A DNA stretch of 64,000 nucleotides, taken from Ciona savignyi. Taxonomy: Eukaryota > Chordata > Ascidiacea > Phlebobranchia > Cionidae. Shown here one piece after another: positions 38,801 to 50,241 of the stretch (position 1 is its first letter; each line of letters opens with the position of its first letter). Where the stretch lies: contig CH000025.1 in the NCBI GenBank assembly GCA_000149265.1, positions 391,171 through 455,170 on the forward strand. The letters run 5' to 3'. A program made the position numbers and the translations under genes. Below the pieces are notes generated by a model, which was given only the letters and a program-made list of their open reading frames with translations, was not told the DNA's origin and ran no database searches.

Positions 38801-41800
38801 AAGGCAGTGATGAATTAACGGCTGCCAAAATGCTTTAAAGATCCATAAAAATGCACTTCCCTGCCATCCCACACCTGCCTACTTTCCCTGGCACAGTAGT
38901 AAATAAGAATGCAGATGCAGTATAATTTCCCACTTGCACACACAGCTAGTGCTTTGGTTTGAATTTTCAACGTGATTTTAGCCTAAAAATTCTATGGTAG
39001 AGTACATCTTTTGATTCTTTCTGTAGATTACAAAATCTGATAAAACTTTTTGATCTCTTTGTGTGTTGGACTCTAAATTGATTTGGATGTTTTAAACTAA
39101 ACATTTGCAATTGTCACTTTGATATGCTTTTATAATGGAAGAATTGCTCTAACATTCAGTGTTTTATTACTGAAAATAACAATCATTTTAAGCTCTATCG
39201 ATTTGGTGTGTTTTCTAAACTTTTTTTCAGAATTTTTATTTTCATTTTTAGACGAACATGTCGCACAGCAAGGAAAGCTTAGATCTTCTAAATGAAATTG
39301 AGGAGGCTAATTTAGCGAGCGTGCAACTGCCTAAAGTAGTCAAAGGGCTGAAGCTTAGCAACACAGACAGTTCAGTGAAAGCTAGAGGCCATCCATCAAC
39401 ATTAATGAGACTCAGTGATATAGATGACGTGCCTGAAATCAAAAGTTCCTCACAATCAACCATTAGTACAGTTTCCATAGAAGAAAGGTACAGTATTAAG
39501 TCTTGTGGTAGAAGGGTCACATATTCGCTAAAAGAAGGGAAGGGTAACGTTTTAGTTTCGCTAGAACAAAAATACGGTATTGAAAAAGGTCGTTTTTGGT
39601 AGAACGGTATCATTTTTTTTGTACTTGGCTTAGTTTTAAACCCATGATGGGTTCGTTGCTAAGACCGTTTTTTTGTATGTAAGTTGGTATAGGCTGCAGT
39701 CGCGTTGACCATTCGGCCACCGTACCACATGTGCGGTATGTCAGTATATGTATCGGTCGCGTTAACCGTACAGACCGCACACAAAAGAACGGTAACGTTT
39801 GCGGACAATCTTGTAAACTGATTTAAATAGCACCACTGTAATCACGTCCATAACAACCATCCGTGTCCATATGTTTCACATTTCATAAGTTTTCATAAGG
39901 ATCCTTCAAAACGGAAAACCCCACAGTGTGCTATACCCGAATTGGATGAACTCCGCTGTTATTTTTCACGTATAGTTACAACTTCTTTAAATGAAAACCG
40001 TTAAGTTATTGACGGAAACGCACATGTTATCGCTCTAATTGACCTGTTATCGTCGGTTACAATATCTGGCTGACACGAACGCCCGCAATTGAAACTCGTG
40101 AATAATTCATGTCGCTTTTTTATTTAAGAAACCCGTTAAATAATTGAAAGCATAACCAGCTAAATAATTGAACGTTTAAAGTTCATACCACTCGTCAAGG
40201 TTGAAAACGAACCAATCTTAACCATCGCGAATATTTCCCCGATATTTTATTCATGCGCTGGAAAAGTAGTTGACGTGAACAAAACACATGACGCAGAAGT
40301 TAGTTCCATAGGGTTTGCTACATAGGAAAGAATATTCATGTTTATCCCCGTAAATGGGAAAACCAAGGGGGTTAACACACGGCCAATCATCAGATCACCT
40401 CGCGCCCATCGTCGGGTTGCCGGAGCTATTGCAGTGTGTTGTGTATGATTTGGTAGAACCCATTAATTTGGTGGAACCAATTAATATGCTGGGTTCAGGC
40501 AATGTCCGTAAAGTGCCTTGCCCAAGGACACAACCAACTAGCTAGCGACCAGTTTCGCACTTGCAACCTTTCAACTGAAAGGTGACGCACTTAACCGCTA
40601 GACCAACGGGCCGGACAACATGCTACATCCAATTAATCCACTTGCGGTTTGTAGTCCTCAATCAATAAATTAGTGTAAAACGGTTTAGAGCTCTTAGCAC
40701 ATTTTGTTCCAAGGAATATGCAATCCAACAATTCCTACTTTGGACGTATTCTGTCGGAGCGTCATTTGATAAAAAACTTCCGACCTAAAAATTTATTTTA
40801 ATCCGCAACCAAGTATAATGTTATCATTCGCCCATCGTTTCGAAATCGCGGTATGTGTACATTTATGCACGTGTTATTCGAATTCTTTATCGAAAGCGTG
40901 GTGTAATGTGAATATCCGGTGATCGTTTGTTAATCGGCTCATCATCCGTCTGAAGCTCCGTTTCCGCACTCCGTTGGCCACACCTGTCGTTCATATCCGG
41001 CTTAATTCTCCAAAATCACGAGAATTTCAAGATCCACCAAATACATCCGATCAATATTGCTATTTCGGCACAAACGGCTCCAGACGCCGCAGATGCCACG
41101 GAACCGCTGATCCGATTTCAGCACAAAGCAAAGCCTGACATATTGGACAGGAGGCCTCACAGCATAACCACCAATTGCCGTGCTGTCCGCCGCATTACAA
41201 GAAAATGCCTATTCTTCATGCAACCCAGCAAACGGGTCGATTTATGTTTAATACACGCAATGGATGATGCACAAATAAACAGGAAAACGCGTTCAGCTGA
41301 TTAGATAGGGCGGGACCTTGTCGAATTATCCATTTTTAGCCGCTCTGTTACAGCACGCCCCATTTGATATGACGTACCCACTGACCCAAATACGCGCATG
41401 AAACACAACATCATAGATAACCGCATCGAAAGTTACACGTACGGGCAAAGTATTTCGATAAAAAAATTGACACCAACCAAAAAAAAGTTTTTTTTATCTC
41501 CGCTATTTAAAGGGAGTTTTAAAGTCGCAGTGTTTTTTAAACGCTGCCACGACACGCAAATAATAATTAACAAAACAATTCTTGTCCCGGCGACTTTACG
41601 AAGATTTCGTTAATATTCGGCCAATCGCACTGCGCCGGGGCGTTTGAGTGCTATTGTGTCGTCACAGACACTATTGGAATTCCCATTGTTGTATCCTGTA
41701 GTTAAAAGAATAGGACGATAGCGTGTTGGAGGGAAACAATCATAGAGAAACAGCACGCTTCTATACATCGCAAACGAGATTTCTATAAATATACAATTGT

Positions 41801-44800
41801 TTGTTGCCTAACTTTCACCGCCGCTATATATATCCACCTAAACCGGGCATGGGCAATATACGGCCCGCGGTCCGAGTCCAGCCCGTGAAGGGATTTTGAC
41901 CGGCCCGCAGACTGTATCTAACCATACCCTGTAATTAAGATATTGAATACTATTCATGTAATAATCCGGCCCACCAAGAACTTCATTTTCTTACATCTGG
42001 CCCATCGACCACAGAAGTTGCCCAGAAATCGAAATCGTTTAAACCATCTGATGTATAAACAAACGTGAATAAAAAGATAAGACAACGACTAAAGTCCAAT
42101 AACTTGTATCGCATATAACACACTGTAATATCTCCAGCATCCCAACTGTGGGGGCAAGGCGTACAAACGTCAGTGTTATATTATTTTTGCGTTATCTGTC
42201 ACCCGTGGACAAACACTAATACCCACTATAGATACGGACTGTGGGTATAAAGCGTTCTACGAATGCATACTTATAACGAAGGTAGCCACCAATATCCGCA
42301 ATTTTATTAGGTTATTTTAGTTATCTTTTGAGCTTAGCACAGTTTAGTCAGTTGAACTAAATTTGCTTTGTAGAGATCAGTTATCATTAAAGAAAGCCAG
42401 CCCCACCACTTCCAACACGAGCCAACTTCAATCTGCCTCCAAATCTGATTCCCTTACTTCGTCCTCGACCCCCGAATCCGATGAACTCAGCACGTCACCT
42501 AGTGACGAGCCGTGGTGCGACACCGTGTGGTGGATGTTGATACGCCTCAAACGCGTCCTGACTCGCATGCAAAGTCGACACCTGACTCGAGCCGGTAGTT
42601 GCGACGAAAACGCGAGTATTTTCAGCCCAAAACTTGACACAGCGACGTCTAGCGGCAGAAGGAAAAGCACCCCAATCCTGCCGCGCCGCAAAGAACCGGA
42701 GGACCCGGTTCTCGCTAATATGCAGGACTGGGACACGATCAGTGATCTCTGCAGAGAACTAGACGCGATGGTCACCCGAGGGCGGCGCCAGCTGCACCAG
42801 AAAAACCTCCCGCCCGCGCCAAACCGTAGACTCGCCGAATTTACCTTCCTAGCCGCATCCAATCTATCCAGGGCTATTTTATCGTCAGACTTAACATTAT
42901 CGAGCTTACTACAGTCGATAGAAGATATAATGAAGGAGTATAAGACTTTGGCTACTATGCAGGGCTTAGGTGCAGGATCCACGGTAAGGAAAGATGAGAA
43001 TAGTTTAAATTTTAGTAACTTAAGGTAAATTCTTTAGGATTGTAATATCGAACCAGTGGAATTCGCAGTCAAACAAATCTTTTATTTTCCTTTACTGTAC
43101 GGTGAATATAACGCTGACCCATTATATCAGGGCTCTGGTGTTCCCCATTGTTTTATATGTGTGACGTAGCTAACTTGAATGAAACTGATCGTAGCTTTCC
43201 GCTTTGTCTAACCTCATTAAATAATCATTACTGCATATTTAAACCGTGTCTGGCAATATATATTTTGAGCACGTAAATGACTTTAAGCCAATGGAGTTTA
43301 ATCTCGTGTCATCTAAATGACGCCATATCTCATCTTTATGACGTCACACACGCTATTATCCAGGAGAAGGAAGGTCGACCGGGTAGCAGCACCTCGAAAT
43401 ACAGCATTCCCGGGATGGATTTGGACGATTTGGAGGATTTTTGTATGAAGCCCGCTCCTCAGGTAATTACCACCTCGCATCATAGCGGGGGTGCCTCTAA
43501 ATACTACAGGGCCGCTTGGAGCGCTTGGATCACTTAGATTGCTATGGAAAGTAATTCTAACCCTGTCCCAAACACTAATCTCAACCCCAGAACTAACTTT
43601 AACCCCAACCCTAACATTATTGTCCGGCCAGTTGGTCTAACGGTTAAGTGCGTCGCCTTTCAATCGCAAGGTTGCAGGTGCGAAACTGGTCGCTAGCTAG
43701 TCGATTGTGTCCTTGGGCAAGGCACTTTACGGACATTGCCTGAACCCAGCGGATGAATGGGTTCTACCAAATTGAAGAAACGTGTCTTTCATATACAACA
43801 CACTGCAATAGCTCCGGTAACCCGACGAGGGGCGCGAGGTGATCTGACGATTGCCCGTGTGATAACCCACTTGGTTTTCCCATTCACGGGGATAAAGATG
43901 AATAACCTATTACCATGGTTTTTGTAATTACGAAGTATAGTAAGCGATCCAAGCGCTCCATGCGATCGAAGCGGTCCTGTAGTATTTAGAGGTACCGTCA
44001 TAGCGGTAATTGAACAATGACACCGTCTTGTCGTAATTTCCACTGCAAATAAAGTTTATTTCGAGCACAATGCGTGAAGCTCAAAGACAGTCTGAGACAC
44101 AACATAGTGGTAATATTGTATTCTCTTGTCGAGACGATTTTGCAATGATAGTAAGCCATGTTTGTAATGTTTGTAAAAACGCCCCGTTTAAAAAAACCAA
44201 ATCGGCTTTGTGCTAAAAGCTTAAATACTTTATTATATTAGAATTTGGTTGACTTTTCATAAGATGACTCGCAAGCAACGGGTATGTTAACCGTACTGTC
44301 GAATCAAGAGCGTGTGTGTTTACTTAGCCTCACCATACTGAAAAAATTCTCTTAGTGTTGTATAATAAACACCTTAAAAGCATAGGGTGTGCTCCGGTCA
44401 TAACCTACAAATCAGTGCTTAAGGCCCATAAGGGTTTGCCGAACTTTCAGGCGACCGCGAAGTGAAAGTTAAACGAAAACACAGGAAACCATACTGCGTG
44501 TCGGTTGGCAGTAACAAACCGCGTTTTTGCAGGGCTACACGGTGAAATGCCGGGTGTCACGTGACAACAAGGGCATAGACCGACATTCCTACCCAACCTA
44601 CTACATGCATTACGAGCGAGACGATGGGAAAAAGGTGACAGACCTTCTTTTTCCGTGACGTAGTTTTACCGAAATCTATGTACAATGACTCCATTACCCA
44701 AACATGATTAACACTACGGGCGCCGTTTGTAAAAAATAAATTTTTCTGCTGATTTAGGTAAATCGTCAACTTTTCTTCCGCCGTTTGTAAAAATTCAATT

Positions 44801-47800
44801 TTTCAATTTCAACTTTTAAGTTGGTAGAAAGCATAATATAAGAATAATACTTAAAAGTTCAGGAGACACCGATAAAACCCAATACGGTAATATTAATAAT
44901 AATATAATAATCGGGAGAAATCAACCTTTAAGTTTTATGAGCGAGACAACGAAAAAAAAGGAGACGATTTAGCTAAATCAGCAGAAAAGTTGAATTTTAA
45001 CAAACGGCGCCCCGTTATGACACGGCGCTGATTTTTACGCATTTCCCTCCTAGATTTTCATACTGGCTGGCCGCAAACGGAAGCGCAGCAAGACGTCCAA
45101 TTATCTCATATCCGTTGACGCTACAGACTTGTCAAGGGACGGGGAATCGTATATCGGTACGTAATTTGCCGCAAAAGTAACCTGTAAAATCACGGGGTTC
45201 GTTTCTTCATAATGCGGAGATGTAGGTCTAGGATCATGTGCCAAGATCCATTATTAAAGACAAATGTCGGGTGTTGTTTTAAGCTCTAATATCGTCAATC
45301 CAGGCCGCTGGCCAGCGGGTGTTGTTTGTACAGCATTCATTATTCCATATTTTGCGGAAACAGTTCTTAATTTCAGCGCAATTGTGACCCGGTCAAAACA
45401 CATTATCCAATCGATGAGTTTGCTCCACGGGATTTATTATTTTTTCCATTTGGTTCGCCGATTTATTATTTTTCCCATTTGTCCTTTTTTTGCTTTTGGT
45501 GGGGGTGGGGGTCAAACAAAAGCACAATTAACATCAATTCGACCGCATTATCAATACGAATTTGCAGGCAAAAGTGCTAATGAATTATGAATTAAAGTGT
45601 TGAATTTTGTGTTGATTTTGGAGTTTTTTTTTTTTTTTTATTTGATTTTGGTGGGGGCGTTAAACAAAAGCACAATTAACATCAATTCGACCGTATTTTC
45701 AAAGTGCTGATGAATTCGTTCATCTCTAGTTCGAGTTCCAATTAAAAACGTCAATTCGCAGGCAAACTCCGGTCCAACATGATGGGTACGAAGTTCACGG
45801 TGTACGATGGTGGCTTGAAGCTCGGGAGTACTGGAATCAACGCTGACCGAAGCAATTTACGGGAAGAACTTGTCGCCATTTGTTACGAGACCAATGTACT
45901 TGGATTCAAGGTGAGGCGCCATAAAGGTGGGATAGAGGGAAGGAGGAAAATCCCCCTTTTCAGCCCCTTATCACACTTACAATTCCCTGGCGTAATTCAC
46001 ACTAAAATTGCCTTTGCATGTCCAAAACATACTATCTTACACTTCCAAAAGATTTAACTCGATCTATCATTTTCACCCTTTTTATGAGGATGCGCTGGTA
46101 CTTTATGCGTGCAGCGATTTGTCGTATTAGCTACTGCTCCTCACTGCTGGATGTAATTATTAGATGGATTAATGGTCCTGGAAAGCCGAAATTTGTCATT
46201 GCGAATCCCTATGCGTAATATACAAAACAGAATTTCAACATTTACTGCAAGAATCCAATATAATCGATTGGGTTCTTCGAAATTGTATTAATAACAAACT
46301 ACATTTTTAAGGCGGTAGTCGGACAGGTATGCGGTGTTCTGACTTATACAACTGAAGTTCCGCAACCCGTATATAAACAAAAGTAACTGTGTTTGTACAT
46401 AAAGTGTGGACAACGACTTCCTTTGCTTGCATGGAATAACAGATAACCACCATACTTTACTGCAGGGCCCACGCAAAATGACGGTGGTTATACCTGGAAT
46501 GAACATAACGCACGAACGAGTGAGATTTAAACCGAACCACGTAAGTAGATATGGAGATGTGTTTTGAAAGGGGTAGAACGTGGGGTGTTCTTTTCCAAAT
46601 TAGTTTTGCCTTATTCTAGACTTCATTAAGAAACATTCTAGAATCAATAATCTTGAATCTAAAATTACAAACTGCTTTAAGATTATTTTTTATTACAATC
46701 ATCATTGCCTTTAGCTGAAAAAAAAACAACATATTTTACCCCTTTTTATTTTGATTAACATTATCTCTACTTAAAATTTATATTGTTTTACTGCAAGCAC
46801 TCAAGTTCAAATTGCTGTTTATTTTATATTAAAATGGAAAATCAGTGTTGATTCTGGGGCATACTTGCCTAGTTAGGACGTCATTAGAGTGTTGTGTATC
46901 AATCGTGGAGTGCAACCCACACAACGGGGCTTTGATTCTTGTGCATAATTCCCCATCAAATGTGTTTTTAAATTATAGGGAATAAAAAAAGTAATGATGA
47001 AAACGGGAAACTAAAATGTGATATTGTCGTTAGTGTAAGGTAGTAATGGGCAACATACGGCCCGTGGGCAGAGCCCGCCCTGCAAAGGGATTTTGACCGG
47101 CCCACAGACTGTATCTAACAATACCTTGTAATTAAGATATTGAATACTATTCATGTAATAATCCGAGAACTTATTTTTCAACCAAGAACTTCATTTTCCC
47201 ACATCTGGTCCGCCGGGGAAAGAATTTGCCACACCTGCTTTAAGGGCTTGGATTAAAGTTAGCGTTAGTTCTTTAGTTGAGATAAGTGTTTGAGGCAGAA
47301 ATTTACTTTTTCCTTCTTCCTTATTTACCTTATTTTTAACGTCGCCCTTTAATTAGTACATTGCTGGTGTTATTCACCCATTTGCCGCCGCGCCCAAATT
47401 ACAAGCGATTGCCGCCTAAAAGGACGGCCATGAATGCGTCGACAGTCACGCAAATTCAGTAAATGACTCCAATAAATACGGCGTAAACACGTAATGTGAG
47501 CTGGCCACGCCCCGCTAAAAACGTCGTATTACACAAGGAAAAATAACGTCCAGTGAATAGGCTATGGATTTTTTTGTACCTAGCTGTCTTCGCAAAAGGA
47601 AAATTACTTAACATCAGCTTCGATTGATTTACAGTATAAAGAAGCTTAGGGCAGATAAACATTTAAAAAAAGAGAGTTAATATAGAAAAAAGTGCAAACT
47701 ACCGTAGATATAACACTTTAGTAAATACACAGGGTTATAACGGCAATAAAACGCACGAACTTAAATTCTCTTGTTTTGGTGCAAAACTAACGATCGGTTG

Positions 47801-50000
47801 TTGACTTTACGTTTGGTTCAAATGGCGATTGCACTGCGACACATTTGGTTTTTAACCCACATTGTTTTCGCGTAATTTGGTTTGACTATTGATTTTCTCT
47901 CACGCGTGTGTTTAATTGGGTGGAAACTAGACCTTGATGTAGTCTATATATATATATACTGTGTTAGGTGTCGCAAATTAATCAAGTCATCGATTTAAAA
48001 AAGACTAATCCATTACACTTCTTATTCGCGAATGACGCTTTGTTTTATGTACAATGGAAAATGTGTTATATTGGCTGTTTTTGTTGTGCTCCGACTATCG
48101 TTCAAACCCATTCATTATGGAGAAATTAATCTTATCAGACGCTGCTAGTCATTAAGGCCAATCTAAAAGGAGGGAAAGAGGAAAACTGCTCACTTAAATT
48201 ATGTAAACTAATTTAAACCCTGCCCTAAACACTAATCTCAACCACAGAACTAACCCTAACTCCAACCTTATGTTTAAAACTGACTCTAATGTTCTAATCT
48301 TCACTTTAATGTGCGGTTTCCCTTCTTCCTGCTTTCCCTCCTTTTAGTTTTCCCCGGTCATTGGTTAATTGCGCCACTTTCACAAATGGTTATTGTTTAA
48401 AACGTCAAACTGTCACGTGGCACCTGAGGCATGAGGTTTAACGGCCATTGATCTCACCCCAGTATCACTCTAACCCCCCACCAACCACACCTCCTGGCTA
48501 CAAACGATATAATATAACACTGATATCGATTCATATACATGTATATGCATGCATGTATTAAATTGGCATTGAAAGTCACTTAACATAAGGATAGCTGACG
48601 AAGCTTTCCAGAGAATAACACAGCTGCTACAGTTAAATATGGCATTAGACGTTTCAAAGAAAAGAATAATAAAAATTCCAAGAAAATCAATATATATGTA
48701 TATACGAATTTCACCTCTAACGGCACAATACGATTGCCCCCGTCTGTCCCTCTTGACCATATATATGAATACACATTAATTAAATATAAATGTTACATCT
48801 TATCTCCTGACAGGAAAGAGAGACGATATTAACTCGCTGGCAGAACCGCAACATGGAAAACCTGATTGAGCTTTCCAACAAAACCCCGGTGTGGAATGAA
48901 GGTAATTTCGATGAATCACTTTAACCTTGTGTTGCATTTTACATGAAAAATAAAATTAGAAATAGATTTATTTTTAACTTAATAAACGCTAATGCTGCAT
49001 CACCTAATTTGTACACAAATGTGTATTTGCTGGCGTAATCCTTTTAAAGTTGTGTCTTGATTAAGTGCATGAACTTTAAATAATGCATAACTTTATAAGC
49101 AAATATAAACTATCCTAATAGAATAGTGAATGAACTCTTTCTATAGAAGTTCGAACCTCTGAATTTCGCTCTTGATTAAAGAAAACATTCTTTCATTGGC
49201 ATAGTAATTGGCGTCAAAACCTGTCAAAAATAATAATCTAAACTTTTAAATCCCCAATTTTTAAAAACTTTTAAATCCCCAAATCCCCAAGAAACCCCAA
49301 TTTTTAAATATTTTCCGCAGAGACGCAATCCTACGTTCTCAACTTCCGTGGTCGCGTCACGCAAGCATCGGTGAAGAACTTCCAAATAGTACACCAGAGT
49401 GATCGTACGTATTTCGAGAATTAAACTTAATTCGAGTAAAACACTGAACCCGATATTTGCCGTACACGCCCAATATCTTGAGCCTATTGGCGAAATATCA
49501 TTCCAATATTTAAACCCCTAAAATGGTAGCTTAACTCCCGTCTCGATCAAGTTATATAGGAGGATGGGATAATTCATGTTTATCCCCGTGAATGGGAAAA
49601 CCAATGGGGTTAACACACGAGCAATCGTCACATTACCTTGCGTTACCTTGCAAGCTATTGCAGTGTGTTGTGTATGATTAACACATTCCTTCAATTATGT
49701 AGAACCCATTATTCCGCTGGGTCGAGGTAAAGTGCTCGCGCCCAGCGCCCTCGGTTAGCGGAGCTATTGCAGTGTGTTGTGTACGATAGAAAGAGAGACC
49801 AGCACACTACTTACCTTCACTACTTAGCTTGGTTGATGCAATATCTCATTCTGACCCCATCCCCAGCCGAGTATATCGTCATGCAATTCGGCCGAGTAGA
49901 AGACAACGTATTCACGGTCGACTACAACTATCCATTGAACGCTGTGCAAGCCTTCGCCGTCGCGCTCTCCAGCTTTGACTCGAAATTGGCCTGTGAATAA
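32819..50000 (+). CDS. TUB: Tubby protein (TUB/TULP family) with expanded central region
   Basis: Fifteen coding exons: 32819-32899, 33659-33842, 35081-35203, 36760-36872, 38171-38419, 39252-39487, 42374-42983, 43364-43462, 44533-44634, 45054-45156, 45762-45910, 46466-46540, 48814-48901, 49321-49404 and 49867-50000; every phase agrees, giving 809 residues (human TUB about 506). The N-terminus keeps the basic stretch [16 protein letters not shown]. The Tubby domain is ~566-809: [64 protein letters not shown] and the invariant end [10 protein letters not shown]. The Lys and Arg of GKLRSN equal K330/R332 of mouse tubby, which bind PI(4,5)P2; R363 is also kept. The family carries GPCRs into cilia and responds to phosphoinositides. 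Residues ~168-532 (exons 38171, 39252, 42374) have no recognised counterpart. AATAAA overlaps the stop. Exon 38171 is the least certain. Confidence 0.95.
33475..33640 (+). repeat. Intronic duplicate, left copy (Tubby intron 1)
   Basis: tattattttcttgcaaatat, aattggtccaaaaactatgt and caagctctc match the copy at 36893-37041 almost base for base over ~150 bp. It ends about 20 bp before the exon 33659 acceptor. Not seen elsewhere in the window. Confidence 0.8.
34212..34290 (+). CDS. TUB: Candidate alternative exon of Tubby
   Basis: Bounded by acceptor attcccacacag and donor TTAG|gtaaca. In frame it reads [20 protein letters not shown] then LKMAKL. Its phases (0 in, 1 out) equal those of exon 33659-33842, so it could replace that exon but not be added to it. 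Upstream bases 34141-34210 are also open, in another frame ([17 protein letters not shown]), so a longer exon with one miscalled base is an alternative. Confidence 0.4.
35415..35597. repeat. AT-rich minisatellite, about three 65-70 bp units
   Basis: Units share aaaattcagttt(t/c)aaataa, atcattttccattt and tttcaagt. It lies in the Tubby intron after exon 35081. Confidence 0.75.
36893..37041 (+). repeat. Intronic duplicate, right copy (Tubby intron 4)
   Basis: Pairs with 33475-33640. It begins some 20 bp after the exon 36760-36872 donor and shares attattttcttgcaaatatc and aaattggtccaaaaactatg. Confidence 0.8.
37810..38130. repeat. Tandem repeat, ~140 bp unit, 2.4 copies
   Basis: Units share acttgaccg, ggatccatg(t/a)tagct, ggccttctatg, attcctggtcc(t/c)ggtggctac and ccatactaatgaat. 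It stops about 40 bp before the Tubby exon at 38171. Confidence 0.8.
39598..39790 (-). mobile_element. SINE-B copies, reverse orientation
   Basis: Reverse B box cccatgatgggttcg, reverse head gcgttgaccattcggccacc, followed by a second partial copy (tatgtatcggtcgcgttaac). They lie in the Tubby intron after exon 39252. Confidence 0.75.
40324..40615 (-). mobile_element. SINE-A, full length
   Basis: Reverse orientation, aagaatattcatgtttatcc to cgctagaccaacgggccgga (CCCGTTGGTCTAGCGG head). It contains a small internal duplication around tttggtagaacccattaat. In a Tubby intron. Confidence 0.9.
40960..41300. other. GC-richer block in Tubby intron, open in more than one frame
   Basis: Composition rises sharply compared with flanks. 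A plus-strand frame runs [20 protein letters not shown] and beyond to a TAG near 41304, and another overlapping frame is open too. No convincing splice pair or homologue was found, so it may be an alternative exon, a regulatory block or chance. Confidence 0.3.
41845..42027 (+). mobile_element. MITE-3 (hAT-like)
   Basis: From cgggcatgggcaatatacgg to cacagaagttgcccag, with ctattcatgtaataatccgg. In the Tubby intron before exon 42374. Confidence 0.8.
43489..43997. mobile_element. MITE-2 interrupted by SINE-A
   Basis: Ends gcctctaaatactacagggc and gtcctgtagtatttagaggt match the copy at 28022. The target duplication is TCATAGCGG (43480-43488 and 43998-44006). The core is split by SINE-A at about 43622-43911. 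It lies just 26 bp after the donor of Tubby exon 43364. Confidence 0.85.
43622..43911 (+). mobile_element. SINE-A nested in MITE-2
   Basis: Full-length copy, head ggccagttggtctaacggtt, tail ggggataaagatgaataacc. The flanking MITE core (cctaacattat ... accatggtttttgtaat) shows that the insertion followed the MITE. Confidence 0.9.
44718..45013. mobile_element. Palindromic element in Tubby intron
   Basis: Left arm gggcgccgtttgtaaaaaat ... ctgctgatttaggtaaatcg; right arm gacgatttagctaaatcagc ... aacaaacggcgccccg. Arms of roughly 50 bp suggest a MITE. A second partial left arm (ccgccgtttgtaaaaattca) occurs at 44780. It ends 40 bp before exon 45054. Confidence 0.75.
45490..45720. repeat. Tandem duplication in Tubby intron next to exon 45762
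   Basis: ttttggtgggggtgg, aaacaaaagcacaattaaca and tcaattcgaccg recur with a period near 154 bp. A poly-T run separates the units. Confidence 0.75.
47043..47240 (+). mobile_element. MITE-3 (hAT-like)
   Basis: Starts aatgggcaacatacggcccg and ends agaatttgccacacctgc; internal ctattcatgtaataatccg. A MITE-1 fragment (47244-47348) follows directly. Confidence 0.75.
48158..48356 (-). mobile_element. MITE-1 in Tubby intron
   Basis: Ends ggccaatctaaaaggaggga and ccctccttttagttttcccc; the core reads taatctcaaccacagaacta, i.e. the reverse orientation. Confidence 0.85.
49559..49790 (-). mobile_element. SINE-A, rearranged, in last Tubby intron
   Basis: Reverse tail and middle (gataattcatgtttatcccc ... 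attccgctgggt) up to about 49735. Then a second short copy of the middle (ggagctattgcagtgtgttg) is repeated at about 49758-49778. The head is missing. Confidence 0.75.
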
Positions 50001-50123
50001 ACATCTCGCGTTAGTTTTAACGTCACTGCATTAATTGCTGTTTAACAGTGACTAATTTGAAGTTTTCGCTATAACATGTTCGCGATTCTAATTTTGTGCA
50101 CGCTTTGTCGCGCGTCGGTGCTT

Positions 50124-50241
50124 TCGAGCGAAAACTAGATTCCGCCGATTTAAAGTGCTTTAACACTCCTGTAACCAGCGGGCCACCATTCGCCGCAAAA
50201 AGAGCCATTACGGGAATCTAGTTTTTGCTTGAGACTAGTTT
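50124..50241. repeat. Inverted repeat downstream of Tubby
   Basis: Arm gagcgaaaactagattccgc (about 50127-50146) pairs with cgggaatctagtttttgctt (about 50214-50233), leaving a ~70 bp loop. It could be a small palindromic element or a stem-loop in the Tubby 3' region. Confidence 0.6.

Noticed and set aside
42428-42982. 184-codon open frame on the minus strand
   Set aside because: It is the antisense shadow of Tubby exon 42374-42983. The plus frame has matching acceptor, donor and phase; the minus frame has none.
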